The translations under genes and the position numbers were made by a program. From Mya arenaria (taxonomy: Eukaryota > Mollusca > Bivalvia > Myida > Myidae), in contig NC_069133.1 of NCBI RefSeq assembly GCF_026914265.1, positions 9,059,937 to 9,123,936 of the forward strand: a DNA stretch of 64,000 nt, given 5' to 3'. How positions within the stretch are numbered: position 1 is the stretch's first letter; each line of letters begins with the position of its first letter. Below, one piece after another: positions 47,315-60,216 of the stretch. A model generated the notes under the pieces. That model ran no database searches and was not told where the DNA came from. It was given only the letters and a program-made list of their open reading frames with translations.

Positions 47315-50300
47315 ATGGCGCGGCTGGCAAATTCGTCGGTCAATCTAGTCATTAAATACTTGTTATTCTTCATCAACTTTATCGTGTTTGTAAGTATAGT
47401 CACTACATTACCTTGTGTGTAATTGGAGATTTTATCTTCAAAAACATGTTCAATATGAGCCGAGACCAAGTTGTTAGAAATACGTATCTAACGGAGGTCA
47501 GGCATTTTATCTGACGCACAAAGATCCTTTTGATAGAGATCAAGTAAACAGCAGGTTTTTCATAGAATATCATAACCATACATCTGTTTGTCAAAAGATA
47601 CCTGCTGTTTTGTTCGATCGAATCATTTCAATAGAGTTGCTCCTTCACATTTAACCTGTTCAAGTTTTAAGACAGAAGCACTGAAATTATGACTGCATTT
47701 ACTATGCTGTTGGCATACATAGTAGTTAATCACAAACATGCATCTATATAACAGATAGGAATTGCACAATATGTTCTCGTAATTACTTACATGATCAGCA
47801 AAATCTATACCTCATGCAAATATCGAGCACGTTTTTTCTAGCCTGTCTGGTGTTCGAAGAAAAGGAGTAGCAGTATTGTAACAGGCTGGGTGTTGTATTG
47901 TCATTGGTTTGGTATCGTTGTCGAAAAATTGACATTGGCTTGGTGTCGTTGTCGAAAAATTGTCATTGGCTTTCTGTCGTTTTCGAAGTATTGACATTGG
48001 CTTGGTGTTGTTGTCGAAGTATTGTCATAGGCTTGGTGTCGTTGTCGAAGTATTGTCATAGGCTTGGTGTCGTTGTCAAAGTATTGTCATAGGCTTGGTG
48101 TCGTTGTCAAAGTATTGTCATAGGCTTGGTGTCGTTGTCAAAGTATTGTCATAGACTTGGTGTCGTTGTCGAAGTCTTGTCATAGGCTTGGTGTCGTTGT
48201 CGAAGTCTTGTCATAGGTTTGGTGTCGTTGTCAAAGTATTGTCATAGGCTTTGTGTCGTTGTCGAAGTATTGTCATAGGCTTGGTGTCGTTGTCAAAGTA
48301 TTGTCATAGGCTTGGTGTCGTTGTCGAAGTCTTGTCATAGGCTTGGTGTCGTTGTCGAAGTCTTGTCATAGGCTTGGTGTCGTTGTCGAAGTCTTGTCAT
48401 AGGCTTGGTGTCGTTGTCGAAGTCTTGTCATAGGCTTGGTGTCGTTGTCAAAGCATTGTTATAGGCTTGGTGTTGTTGTCGAAGCATTGTCATAGGCTTG
48501 GTGTCGTTGTCGAAGTCTTGTCATAGGCTTGGTGTCGTTGTCGAAGTCTTGTCATAGGCTTGGTGTCGTTGTCAAAGCATTGTTATAGGCTTGGTGTTGT
48601 TGTCGAAGCATTGTCATTGGTTTGTAGTCGTTGTCAAAGCATTGTCATAGGCTTGGTGTTGTTGTCGAAGCATTGTCATAGGCTTGGTGTCGTTGTCGAA
48701 GTCTTGTCATAGGCTTGGTGTAGTTGTCGAAGTCTTGTCATAGGCTTGGTGTCGTTGTCGAAGTCTTGTCATAGGCTTGGTGTCGTTGTCAAAGCATTGT
48801 TATAGGCTTGGTGTTGTTGTCGAAGCATTGTCATTGGTTTGTAGTCGTTGTCAAAGAATTGTCATAGGCTTGGTGTTGTTGTCGAAGCATTGTCATAGGC
48901 TTGGTGTCGTTGTCGAAGTCTTGTCATAGGCTTGGTGTCGTTGTCGAAGTCTTGTCATAGGCTTGGTGTCGTTGTCAAAGCATTGTTATAGGCTTGGTGT
49001 TGTTGTCGAAGCATTGTCATAGGCTTGGTGTCGTTGTCGAAGTATTGTCATAGGCTTGGTGTTGTTGTCAAAGCATTGTCATAGGCTTGGTGTTGTTGTC
49101 AAAGCATTGTTATAGACTTGGTGTCGTTGTCAAAGCATTGTTATAGGCTTGGTGTCGTTTTCGAAGCATTGTCATAGGCTTGGTGTTGTTGTCAAAGCAT
49201 TGTCATAGGCTTGGTGTTGTTGTCAAAGCATTGTGATAGGCTTGGTGTCGTTGTCGAAGTCTTGTCATAGGCTTGGTGTCGTTGTCGAAGCATTGTCATA
49301 GGCTTGGTGTTGTTGTCAAAGCATTGTCATAGGCTTGGTGTCGTTGTCAAAGCATTGTGATAGGCTTGGTGTCGTTGTCGAAGTCTTGTCATAGGCTTGG
49401 TGTTGTGTCAAAGCATTGTTATAGGCTTGGTGTCGTTGTCAAAGCATTGTGATAGGCTTGGTGTCGTTGTCGAAGTCTTGTCATAGGCTTGGTGTCGTTG
49501 TCAAAGCATTGTCATAGGCTTGGTGTCGTTGTCGAAGTCTTGTCATAGGCTTGGTGTCGTTGTCAAAGCATTGTTATAGGCTTGGTGTCGTTGTCGAAGC
49601 ATTGTCATAGGCTTGGTGTCGTTGTCGAAGCATTGTCATAGGCTTGGTGTTGTTGTCAAAGCATTGTCATAGACTTCATGTCGTTGTCGAAGTCTTGTCA
49701 TAGGCTTGGTGTCGTTGTCGAAGTATTGTCATAGGCTTGGTGTTGTTGTCGAAGCATGGTCATTGGTTTGGAGTCGTTTTCGAAGCATTGTCATAGGCTT
49801 GGTGTTGTTGTCAAAGCATTGTCATAGACTTCGTGTCGATGTCGAAGTCTTGTCATAGGCTTGGTGTCGTTGTCGAAGTATTGTCATAGGCTTGGTGTTG
49901 TTGTCGAAGCATGGTCATTGGTTTGGAGTCGTTTTCGAAGCATTGTCATAGGTATGGAGTCTTTTTCGAAACATTGTCATTTGCTTGGTTTCGTTGTAGA
50001 AGTATGTTCATGTGCTTGGTGTAGTTCTCGGAGTATTGTCAGGATCTGGTCGCGTTATGTTCGACGGCATCGTTGTGTAAAAAGAGTTATTCGTAGCCAT
50101 TACTTATTAGGCCGTTCAAGATATTTCTTATGCACCTAGGTATACACGTCGCAAGAGACACTATGCATTTGTATAGCAATGCCAAAATCTCTAGTTTAAA
50201 TAATTGTTGAAAAGTGCGCCTCATTCGGCTTGTGAAAAGTAGTCGACCCATTCGCTCCGTGGTGCTCTTGTTTATGTGTCTGTCCGGCTGTGTTTATGTA

Positions 50301-53300
50301 TGAGTATTTTAGCTTAGACTAAAGCTCATTTGTAAAGAAATATTTAATAATATCACATAAATAAAGATATATGGTTTCTTCATTTCAATTTTTGACCTAA
50401 AACGTTAAATCGGACAAGAATTAAAGGGGGCGCACGCGCCGGTACCCCCCTACCTCCACCCCGTCCCATCGTCGTTTTAAACCCTAGTATTTATGAAAAT
50501 TGATTGAGATCTGTAGCACATAACCCTCGAACAAAGCAGGTCTGGTTTGTAATTATAAATTACTAATTAGCATGGCTATCTCGGTCTGATTAAATCAACA
50601 GCCGCGCCCTCACGTCCCTGATAAGACGAACAGCGGACCAGTTTGAATTAGTTAGTTCATGCTGATATAATTATGCTCGATCGTTAAGATTCATATGTTT
50701 CACTTTGTTTCCTGTGTATAGACATCGGTACCCTGTATGCCATGATAAAACGCTCCTAGTGAGGCTGGGACCCACGACCGTTCTAACAGGAAGTCCAGTT
50801 CTTTTTTCAGTTTTTATTTTTCTTGCAAGCCATTTTTCATGAAAATAAAGTACAATAAATGACAAGTGCTAATCATGGTACCAGCAGTGTATAAAACAGG
50901 GGCGGCTCCAGGATTTGACAGTAGAGCGGACGTTACTTAGTGCTTTTTCTCCTATATTGAAATATAAAGTAAACTTGGACGATTTCCTTTTTTTTTTTTG
51001 GGGGGGGAGGGGGGTATAGGGATTTCTAACAGAGCAGATTTCTAGCCCCCACCCCCTCCCCCGCTGGATCCGCTTGACACGGATTTACCAGTACTAAACG
51101 TCTTCGGCTTGTACCATGTTTTTTAAGATACATGCCAGATTATTTCTTTAAATTTCAACTAGTTAAGACCAAATAAATGAAACCATATCCAATCGTCAGA
51201 GCTGTGGGACCACTCTGGATGTCATTCAAGGTCTCGCAGTATTTGGGGCACAAAATTACTTCTGTGGTGAATATCTCATCAACCGATGGAGGACACAACT
51301 CCCTCTTTGGGTTCATTTGTTTTAAGTCACACTTGAGGATGTGACGGGGTCAAGCCATAATGCAGCCATCGTAGGGGGCGGGCAGACCTTTATAAACTCA
51401 CCAACAACAACAATCGTCTTGTACATCTGGACATTTTCAGATTATATTGACAAAATGTCATTGGGATATCGGCCCATGCATAAGAATTTTGGTGCACCAT
51501 TTGAATTTTTACCGGCCTTCGCAGAAAACTGGTCACGATCAGTAGATCAATGTTTCAAAATACGTTTCAGTGCGTGTGTTTTAAGATTGAAATGCTATTC
51601 GTTGATATCTAGCCAATGCGTTTGCTAAATGACATTGACCTGTGTCTTGTGCACAAGTGTGATAGCATATTAAGTACGTAATAGAAGCTTCGAAATCCGG
51701 ATATTTGGGTGATTGTTTGAAACTGATACGACGAGTACATTAATTTATAACTTCCTGTTTGAACTAGTGCCACTTTAAACATTTCAGGTTATATTTATGA
51801 CCAACGCTATTTCGAAATTGTCAGCTTGCATTTATCGTGCATTTTGTTTCAGTAGTTATATCACACATAATGATTACCATTGCTAGATGTTTTATTGATC
51901 CATTCACTAAAGGTTAAGGTCATCTCGAATGTGCTTGAATTCTCTATCCCTAGCGGACGTAGGTTTGATGGTCGCTTTCATTATCTCTAGCGGTCGTAGG
52001 TTTTATGGTTGTTGTCATTATCCTTAGCGGTCGCAGGTTTGACGGTCGTTGTCGTTATCAAAAGCGGTCGTAGGTTTGATGATCGCTTTCTCTATTCATA
52101 ACGGTCGTAGGTTTGATGGTCGCGTTCTCTATCCCTAGAGGTCGTAGGTTTGATGGTCGCTTTCATAATCTCTAGCGTGTGTAGGTCTGATGGTCATTGC
52201 CATTATCCCTAGCGGTCGTAGGTTTGCTGGTCGTTGTCATTATATCTGGCGGCCGTTGGGTTGATGGTCGTTGTCATTCTCTCCAGCAGTCGTATGTTTT
52301 ATGGTCGTTGTCATTATCCCTTGAGGTCGCAGGTTTGATTAACGTTGTCATTATCTCTAGCGGTCGTAGGTTTGATGGTCGTTGTCCTTATCTCTAGCAG
52401 TCGTAGGTTTGATGGTCGTTGTCATTAACTCAAGCGGTTGTAGTTTTTTTATGGTCGTTGTCATCCTCACTTGCGGTCGTAGGTTTGATGGTCGTTGTCA
52501 TTACCCCTAACATCAGGATGATACTCCGGTCATGTTTCCTACCAAAGAGGATAAGTCCTACGTGTAAGACTTGCCCATGGTGGCCCATACATTTGTTACA
52601 CCAGACTATTTTTATGTCAAATTTATTTTTACTATTATTCCAATATTTCATGATTGTGTCCAGTAGGAAGCGGGACAATTTCGTTGATCTCGGCCAACTT
52701 CTGTGTCCTTGAATTTTACCCGAAATGAAGGAGACCGTTTCTAGCGCGTACGGGTAAATTAACAAAAATCCTACCCCCCCCCCCCCCAAAAAAAAAAACC
52801 GAAACCGATAAATATAGGCTTAATTACATTTGATATGTTGCTATATTTGTGCAAAATGGTGTATTTTTCTGAATTCGATAAGTATTGAACCTACCATATT
52901 GTCATGCAAAACATTCTCCAATAACTGGGGTTGGGGTATGCGATCCTCCCTGGACCTTATCATTTGAGTTCATTATATATATGTACCATAATTTCTAGAT
53001 CGTGTCTGAGAAGGTCAACCCATCTCAGTACAATGATAGCGCATAATATAATTATACTTCATTCTGCTAAATTGAAATTTTAATAATTTTCTCATCTAGC
53101 TCGTGTCTGGTGCGGTGGCGGGGCTGATGATCTGGATTCTGGTCGAGAAAGAGAAGACAGTCTCGAGCATATATGATTTTTTCCTGGACGGGGCATGCAT
53201 CTTCCTTTTGGTGTCGCTCATCGCATTCGTCGTCTCGTTTCTCGGATGGATCGGGGCGTTCCGAGAAAATATTTGCTGTCTAAAAGGTGTAAGTTTGTTT

Positions 53301-56300
53301 TGGAGGTTTGCTATATAATTTTGCCTTGTAATTATTTGATTAACGTTTGCCTCAATAATTTTCTTGATAGATCTATACATTTCACTGAACACACTATACA
53401 GTCCAACCCCGTTGGCTCGAACTCCCAGGGACCGGCGAAAATACCTCGAGCCTCGGAAAAATCGAGCCAAGCGAGAACTGTTACCTTCAGAAATGGGTCT
53501 TTAGCATCTAGTTCGAACCAAAGAGATATTCGAGCAGCCAAACGAAATCGAGCCAATGGGGTTCAAATGTATAAGTAAATGAGAAACCTAGTCGGTCTTT
53601 ATCAACCCTTTGGGTAACCGTACCTCTTTCTACAACCTTCCAACTAGCAAAAACGAACAGTTGTATACCCCCCCCCCCCAAGTTACGCACCCTCTAATGT
53701 CTATTCCTGGATCCGGCCCTGAACAATAAACTATGAAACATGAACACACCGCCTCCTATGTTATTTTTGTTATAACTGAATGATTTAAATGATCACCACA
53801 GCTCTGTTTTCGATTTTCAGTACCATTGGACAATGACAATCCTGTTTTTCGTGCAAATTGTCATCGTTATTCTAATATTCGTGGTCGTATTTGTACCGGA
53901 GGCCCGGAATCAGTTGGGCATTTACCCAGAAGACAGTCTACGGGTAGCTATCGAGAAATACAGGGACGACCCGGACATGCAGAATCTTATAGACAACTTC
54001 CAGCTCACGGTACACTGAACATAACATAGCATTTATTAAGCTGTAAATGTTAAAAAATCATAGCAAACAAATACAATTTATAGTCTCCGTTAAGGTTTGA
54101 ACAGAAATACTGACATGACAGTGTTATAACACCTATACATCAATCAAGGAATTCACATGTATGGACAAGATAAAATCAATGTTTTCAAATGAAGACCGAT
54201 GTTAACAGCACTATTCACGTACACATATGACAGTGCTCTTTAGAAATCACGAACAAATAGGACTGTGCTCTTTAGAAGTCACGCACACATATGGCAGTGT
54301 TCTTAAGAAGTCACGAACACGTAGGACTGTGCTCTTTAGAAGTCACGCCCACATATGGTAGTGCTCTTTAGAAGTCACGTACACATAGGACTCCGCTTTT
54401 TAGAAGTCACCTACACATAGGAATTCGCTCTTTAGAAGTCACGTTCTAATAGGACTGAGCTCTTTAGAAGTCAGGTACAATAGGACAGTGCTCTTTAAAA
54501 GACACGTACTCATAGGACTGTACTCTTTAGAAGACACATACGCGTAAAACTGTGCTGTCTGAAGACACGTAAACGTAGGACAGTGTTCTTTAGAAGTTAC
54601 GTACACATATGGCAGTGCTCTGTAGAAGACACATACACATATGGTAGTGCTCTAAAGAAGACACATACACGTAGGACTGTGCTCTTAAGAAGACACATAC
54701 ACATTGGACTGTGCTCTCTAGAAGACGTACACGTGGGACTGTGCTCTTTAGAAGACAGGTACACGTAGGACTGTGCTCTCTAGAAGACGTACACGTGGGA
54801 CTGTGCTCTCTAGAAGACGTACACGTGGGACTGTGCTCTTAAGAAGACAGGTACACGTAGGACTGTGCTCTCTAGAAGACGTACACGTAGGACTGTGCTC
54901 TCTAGCAGACGTACACGTGGGACTGTGCTCTAAAGAAGACACGTACACGTGGGACTGTGCTCTTAAGAAGACACGTACACGTATGACTGTGCTCTTAAGA
55001 AGACGCATACACGTAGGACTGTGCTCTTGAGAAGACACGTACACGTATGACTGTGCTCTTAATAAGACACGTACACGTGGGACTGTGCTCTTAATAAGAC
55101 ACGTACACGTATGACTGTGCTCTTAATAAGACACGTACACGTAGGACTGTGCTCTTAATAAGACACGTACACGTATGACTGTGCTCTTAAGAAGACGCAT
55201 ACACGTAGGACTGTGCTCTTGAGAAGACACGTACACGTAGGACTGTGATCTTAAGAAGACACGTACAAGTAGGACTGTGCTCTTAAGAAGACACATACAC
55301 GTAGGACTGTGCTCTTGAGAAGACACGTACACGTAGGACTGTGCTCTTAAGAAGACACGTACACGTATGACTGTGCTCTTAATAAGACACGTACACTTAG
55401 GACTGGGACATTTGAAGACACGTACACGTAGGACTGTGCTCTTTAGAAGACACGTGCACGTAGGGCAGTGATCTTTAAAAGTCACGTACACATAGGACTG
55501 TGCTCTTGAGAAGACACGTACACATATGCCAGTGCTCTTTAGAGACACGTACTCATAGGACTGTACTCTTTAGAAGTCACGTACTCATAGGACTTAGCTC
55601 TGTAGAAGACACATACACATATGGTACTGCTCTTTAGAAGACACATATACATTGGACTGTGCTCTCTAGAAGACACATACACGTAGGACTGTGCTCTTAA
55701 GAAGACACATACACGTAGGAGTGTGCTCTTAAGAAGACACATACACGTAGGATTGTGCTCTTAAGAAGACAGGTACACGTAGGACTGTGCTCTTAAGAAG
55801 ACACGTACACGTAGGACTGTGCTCTTAAGAAGACAGGTACACGTAGGACTGTGCTCTTAAGAAGACACATACACGTAGGACTGTGATCTTAAGAAGACAC
55901 ATACACGTAGGACTGTGCTCTTAAGAAGACAGGTACACGTATGACTGTGCTCTTAAGAAGACATATACACGCAGGACTGTGCTCTTAAGAAGACAGGTAC
56001 ACGTAGGACTGTGCTCTTAAGAAGACACATACACGTAGGACTGTGCTCTTAAGAAGACACGTACACGTAGGACTGTGCTCTTGAGAAGACACATACACGT
56101 AGGACTGTGCTCTTAAGAAGACACATACACGTAGGACTGTGCTCTTAAGAAGACACATACACGTAGGACTGTGCTCTTAAGAAGACACATACACGTAGGA
56201 CTGTGCTCTTAAGAAGACACATACACGTAGGACTGTGCTCTTAAGAAGACACATACACGTAGGATTGTGATCTTAAGAAGACACGTACAAGTAGGACTGA

Positions 56301-58672
56301 GCCCTTTAGATGACACGTACGCGTATGACTGTGCTCTTTCGAAGGCACGTACACATTGGACTGTGCTCTTAAGAAGATACGTACACGTAGGACTGTGCTC
56401 ATAAGAAGACACATACACGTAGGACTGTGCTCTTAAGAAGACACATACACGTAGGACTGTGCTCTTAAGAAGACACATACACGTAGGACTGTGCTCGTAA
56501 GAAGACACATACACGTAGGACTGTGCTCTTAAGAAGACACATACACGTAGGACTGTGCTCTTAAGAAGACACATACACGTAGGACTGTGCTCGTAAGAAG
56601 ACACATACACGTAGGACTGTGCTCTTAAGAAGACACATACACGTAGGATTGTGATCTTAAGAAGACACGTACAAGTAGATCTGAGCCCTTTAGATGACAC
56701 GTACGCGTATGACTGTGCTCTTTCGAAGGCACGTACACATTGGACTGTGCTCTTAAGAAGATACGTACACGTAGGTCAGTGCTCGTAAGAAGACACGTAC
56801 ACGTATGACTGGGCTCTTTGGAAGACACGTACACGCAGTTCTTCGTGTGAATTCTATCCGATTTATTTCTTTTAAGTATAAAAATTTGAAATTTTGAACA
56901 AATATATTGTTTTGTGAATACGACCCCTTTAAATCATTAACTTGTATATTGTTGTTTATTTTGAAAAAAATTACCTGTGTATTAGTTATCCACGGCAACC
57001 AAGCGTATTCATAATGTATTTGATACCCTGGGAAACTTGGTTATGTTTGAATATTCATAGTCATTTTTCGACCAATGAAATAGCCGATAACAAAACGGAA
57101 AGAATCTCGACTCCGATCTCTATTTGAAGCATTCGGAACCGAGATTTTATCCGTAGCTTCTCGGCCATTTCCGTACCGCATGAGATGTGTCTCATGCGAC
57201 CAATCAAACGGCTAGATTTCACCTCACTAAGTATTCATGAGTAAGAGATTTTAACGGCCGATTTGCCCAGGGTATGATGTGTGATTATATGTTATGAATT
57301 TGTTGGGGTGCCGAGGATGTGTATTAGAATGAAAGCTTTAAATGTAACTTCCACTTTATGTAGTTTAAGTGCTGCGGTATCTCTAACGACGAGTCTGGCT
57401 ACAAGGACTGGACCAACAATATGTACTTCAACTGTAGCGACGCCATCCCGGATAGTATGAAGGGGAAGTTCGAGTTCTGCTCCGTGCCATTCTCTTGCTG
57501 TATTGATAAAGACGTACGTGTATAAGGGCAAGTTTTAAGTATCGCCCATGGCCGAGTGTGTACTACAGGTTAATCCCAGCCCGTGCGTAAGGTGTTTTGC
57601 GGAAACGAGGTTTACCAAATTTTCCCAGAACGTCCTGTGCGATGATTGGGATGAGCCTATTTTACAGCCATGTTAGTTGCTTTTCCCATGTTAGTCCCAC
57701 CTCAAATAAACAAATTATAGTAAAGATGTGTTTCAAATCATTTTTACAAAATGGTACTGCTTTTGCCCGTGGGTAAATCTTTACCCGCAAATAATATTTT
57801 CCACAATTAATACAATTGTTTCCATATACCAAAAAGGATGGATAAATGTCGAACCCATAGTTCATATGAAGGACACCGAATTTAATTTGAAAAAAGAGGT
57901 GCAGATAACTAGTATTTCTACCTTATAAGACTATAGTAAAACCTACTCGTATTCCTAATGATTATGTATTTCTTTGTAATCTATTTCAGAGCGGAATAAA
58001 AAATTTAGAATGCGGAAAAAGAATGCAAAGTGCTGTAAGTGTTTATTGAGTACATTTAGAGGTATCGGTCATTTCTTGTATTTATCTTTGTTGTTAAGGT
58101 CAAGAGTTTTGCAAGCTTTTAACAACAGAGACGTTGCGAAACACTAAGTGTACTTGAACAATTTAGGGGAAGGGCGGCGCCGGGTGCAAAATGATTTTGT
58201 ATTATGGGCATAGGGCCCATTAACCTTATGAATGTTTTTCAACGTAACATACTTGTTTTAACTTTAGTACTCTCCTTGATATAATTATTTGATTGTTTTG
58301 AACCATTAACCATCTCTGCAGGATCCATTAACCCGGACCGCGGCCATCCACACCGACGGCTGTCTTAAGGCCATTACCGACTTCATGAATAATAACGTCA
58401 TTGTCGTTGGAGGGGTACTAATGGGCGTATTTATACCACAGGTAAAATCAATCTTTCGTTGATTTAATTAAAGAGAAGGTAATCACGGATCGGACATTTA
58501 TGGATATGCATTTTTTTCTGAGGTTTGTGACTATACATTTTTTAGTAAAGAGTGAAACAAATAATCACACATTTATAATTACATTTGCGACATATGCTGT
58601 CTTACAGGGCTTTAAAAACAAATGACAATATTGTACAAGGCATTCTCAACGAACTATCTGCAACTAAACACA

Positions 58673-58745
<73 letters not shown>

Positions 58746-60010
58746 ATTTTCTTACAAAAACAAATGGCAATGTTGCTTCAAGAATCAATGCCGTCCTTAT
58801 TGTTTTAGCTGCATTTTCCATTCACTGACTTGATTAAAGACAAATGGCAATGTTGGTACAGGGTCAAGGCCGTCCTAATGAATTAGCAACATTTTTTATA
58901 TTCACCGACTTGCTTTAAGACAAATTGAGTTGCTTACAATAAACTAGGTCGTCCTCATGAACTTTCTGCATTTTTCCATTCACTGACTTGCTTAAACACA
59001 AATTGCAATGTTGCTACAAGTAACTAGGATTTTCAAATAGATAAGCTGTACATATACAATCCACAAACTTTCTCATTTGAGGCCTTCTGATTCTTTTTGT
59101 CCAGAATTACTTTAGTTTTCAATGGAGAAAGGTAAGAAAAACTGATTTTAAAATCTGTGAATCAACAGAAATTTCTTATGGGCCTTACAAAATTTACTGC
59201 AAGTATAATCATGGGACATCTATTTCTCCCACCTCTGATAAGTAGATCCAATAATTTAACCATGCTAGAAATTCTTATCTTGCCCATGGGCGAAGATAAA
59301 ATGCCCGTATTGAACTCCTTTTTAATGTTCGCCACATTGTAATTACCTCCCTTGTTGAAGACTGTCGTCTGTTGCTTCATGGAAACCTTGTATTGTGGCA
59401 ATATTTAGAACGATAATTAATTATTTCTCGCTTCAAATGTCACCATAAAACAGTTTTCACGCACCTTTCAAGAAATAATGCTTCACTCTCCTTAGAACTA
59501 TTCAAAGACCGATTTGACTATTAACATAATCTGAATCACTGCGCGCATATCCATGACAACCACGAATTAACGCATATCCATACGCAATTATTTTCACTAA
59601 GCACAAAAGAGTTCCAGCAAAAATATACATTTTTACTTAATTTTGTTTAACTGAGGTGGGAGAAAAAGCATCTACCATAACCGCCCGTGTAAGATAGGTT
59701 CATCCCGACCCTCGCGCAGAGTGTTTTGCGGAAACGAGGTAAACCTCGTTTCCGCAAAAAAACCTACGCTCGGGTCGGAATGAACCTATCTTACACTCTC
59801 GGCCATGGAAGATACTTATAATCTAACTTTGTCAGCTATGTAAACACTGTTTTAACTGGAACATCCAATTTCAATGCAAAATGTCACCAAAAGAAATCGT
59901 CTCTTTTCCCTCTCGTATAGATGGTGATGTCCTGGCTGTCCCGGAAGTTGATTACTCAGATCTACAAGCAGATGGCCAAGTGGAATCAGACCCAGTATCG
60001 CCCCCGTTAG
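47315..60010 (+). CDS. TSPAN33: TSPAN33-like tetraspanin (TspanC8 type), seven exons
   Basis: The exons are 47315-47389, 53100-53288, 53821-54009, 57364-57513, 57990-58034, 58322-58441 and 59921-60010, all in phase 0 with GT-AG sites, giving 285 residues. TM1 starts [14 protein letters not shown] and TM2 ends [15 protein letters not shown]3 is in exon 3, followed by [13 protein letters not shown]. The large loop has CCG (154-156), [13 protein letters not shown] with an N-glycosylation sequon at 174, and PFSCC. The loop cysteines are 154, 155, 175, 190, 196, 197, 209 and 230. Eight cysteines place it with the TspanC8 proteins, which escort the protease ADAM10 from the ER in animals. TM4 spans exons 6-7. 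The short C tail is basic. Introns 1 and 3 are large and loaded with satellites. AATAAA at 60875-60880 is a plausible polyadenylation signal. Confidence 0.93.
47890..50043. repeat. 31-bp satellite in tetraspanin intron 1, about 69 units
   Basis: The unit reads TTGTCATAGGCTTGGTGTCG then TTGTCGAAGTC, with variants CAAAGCA, CAAAGTA and TGTTG. The left end and last few units are more diverged. Frames within it are not genes. Confidence 0.95.
51334..51416 (+). mobile_element. SINE 3' domain fragment in intron 1
   Basis: GGGGTCAAGCCATAATGCAGCC, GGGGGCGGGCAGACCTTTATAA and a CAACAACAA tail match the 3' domain of the SINE at 37655-38097. Confidence 0.65.
51950..52510. repeat. 37-bp minisatellite in tetraspanin intron 1, about 15 units
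   Basis: The unit reads AGCGGTCGTAGGTTTGATGG then TCGTTGTCATTATCTCT, moderately diverged. Its TAGGTTTG..G-TCGTTGTCA core is shared with the 31-bp satellite 2 kb upstream. Confidence 0.85.
53395..53573. mobile_element. Tc1/mariner-like MITE in tetraspanin intron 2
   Basis: It begins TACAGTCCAACCCCGTTGGC and ends with the inverse, GAGCCAATGGGGTTCAAATG then TA. The interior contains further inverted GCTCGAAC and GAGCCAAGCGAG words. There is no transposase. The same family is represented by its right half at 21931-22046. Confidence 0.75.
54218..56838. repeat. 32-bp satellite in tetraspanin intron 3, about 80 units
   Basis: The unit reads AGAAGACACATACACGTAGG then ACTGTGCTCTTA. The edges (54218-54700 and after 56700) are the most diverged. 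A variant block recurs with a 384-base spacing (56261 and 56645), that is, 12 units. Open frames on either strand are repeat artefacts. Confidence 0.95.
57547..57615. repeat. Half foldback element in tetraspanin intron 4
   Basis: GGCCGAGTGTGTA, CCCGTGCGTAAGGTGTTTTG and CGGAAACGAGGTTTACC match one arm of the foldback at 59680-59810. Confidence 0.6.
58668..58742. repeat. (GCAC)n(CA)n microsatellite in intron 6
   Basis: A run of CACG tetramers passes directly into a CA dinucleotide run. Confidence 0.95.
59680..59810. repeat. Foldback (near-perfect palindrome) in tetraspanin intron 6
   Basis: Arms of about 55 bases are separated by only one or two bases. GTGTAAGATAGGTTCAT...TTTGCGGAAACGAGGT on the left answers ACCTCGTTTCCGCAAA...ATGAACCTATCTTACAC on the right, with a few mismatches. 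It ends about 110 bases before exon 7. Confidence 0.85.
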
Positions 60011-60196
60011 TGGGATAGGGAATTAACGCGCCGGATACCTAGAGCACGTGCTGGCACGTGCGAAAGTGTACGCATATCAGATAACTGTGTTGTCGTGAAT
60101 AACAATTTTATTTACCGAATTGGCACCGAAGAAAAAATGTAAATGAAAAGAAAATGTATCCTAGATTTACTCTGTACCTACGACTTTACTTATGAG

Positions 60197-60216
60197 TGAC
60201 GTCATGAGTGACGTCA
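60197..60216. promoter_or_regulatory. Two tandem CRE palindromes
   Basis: TGACGTCA occurs at 60197-60204 and 60209-60216. The position is about 190 bases after the tetraspanin stop codon, within its likely 3' UTR. Function is unknown. Confidence 0.3.

Noticed and set aside
47890-50043. CRISPR-like array of short regular repeats
   Set aside because: Units are directly contiguous with no unique spacers; it is a eukaryotic intronic satellite.
54583-56834. Several 65-160 residue frames on both strands
   Set aside because: Artefacts of the 32-bp satellite in tetraspanin intron 3.
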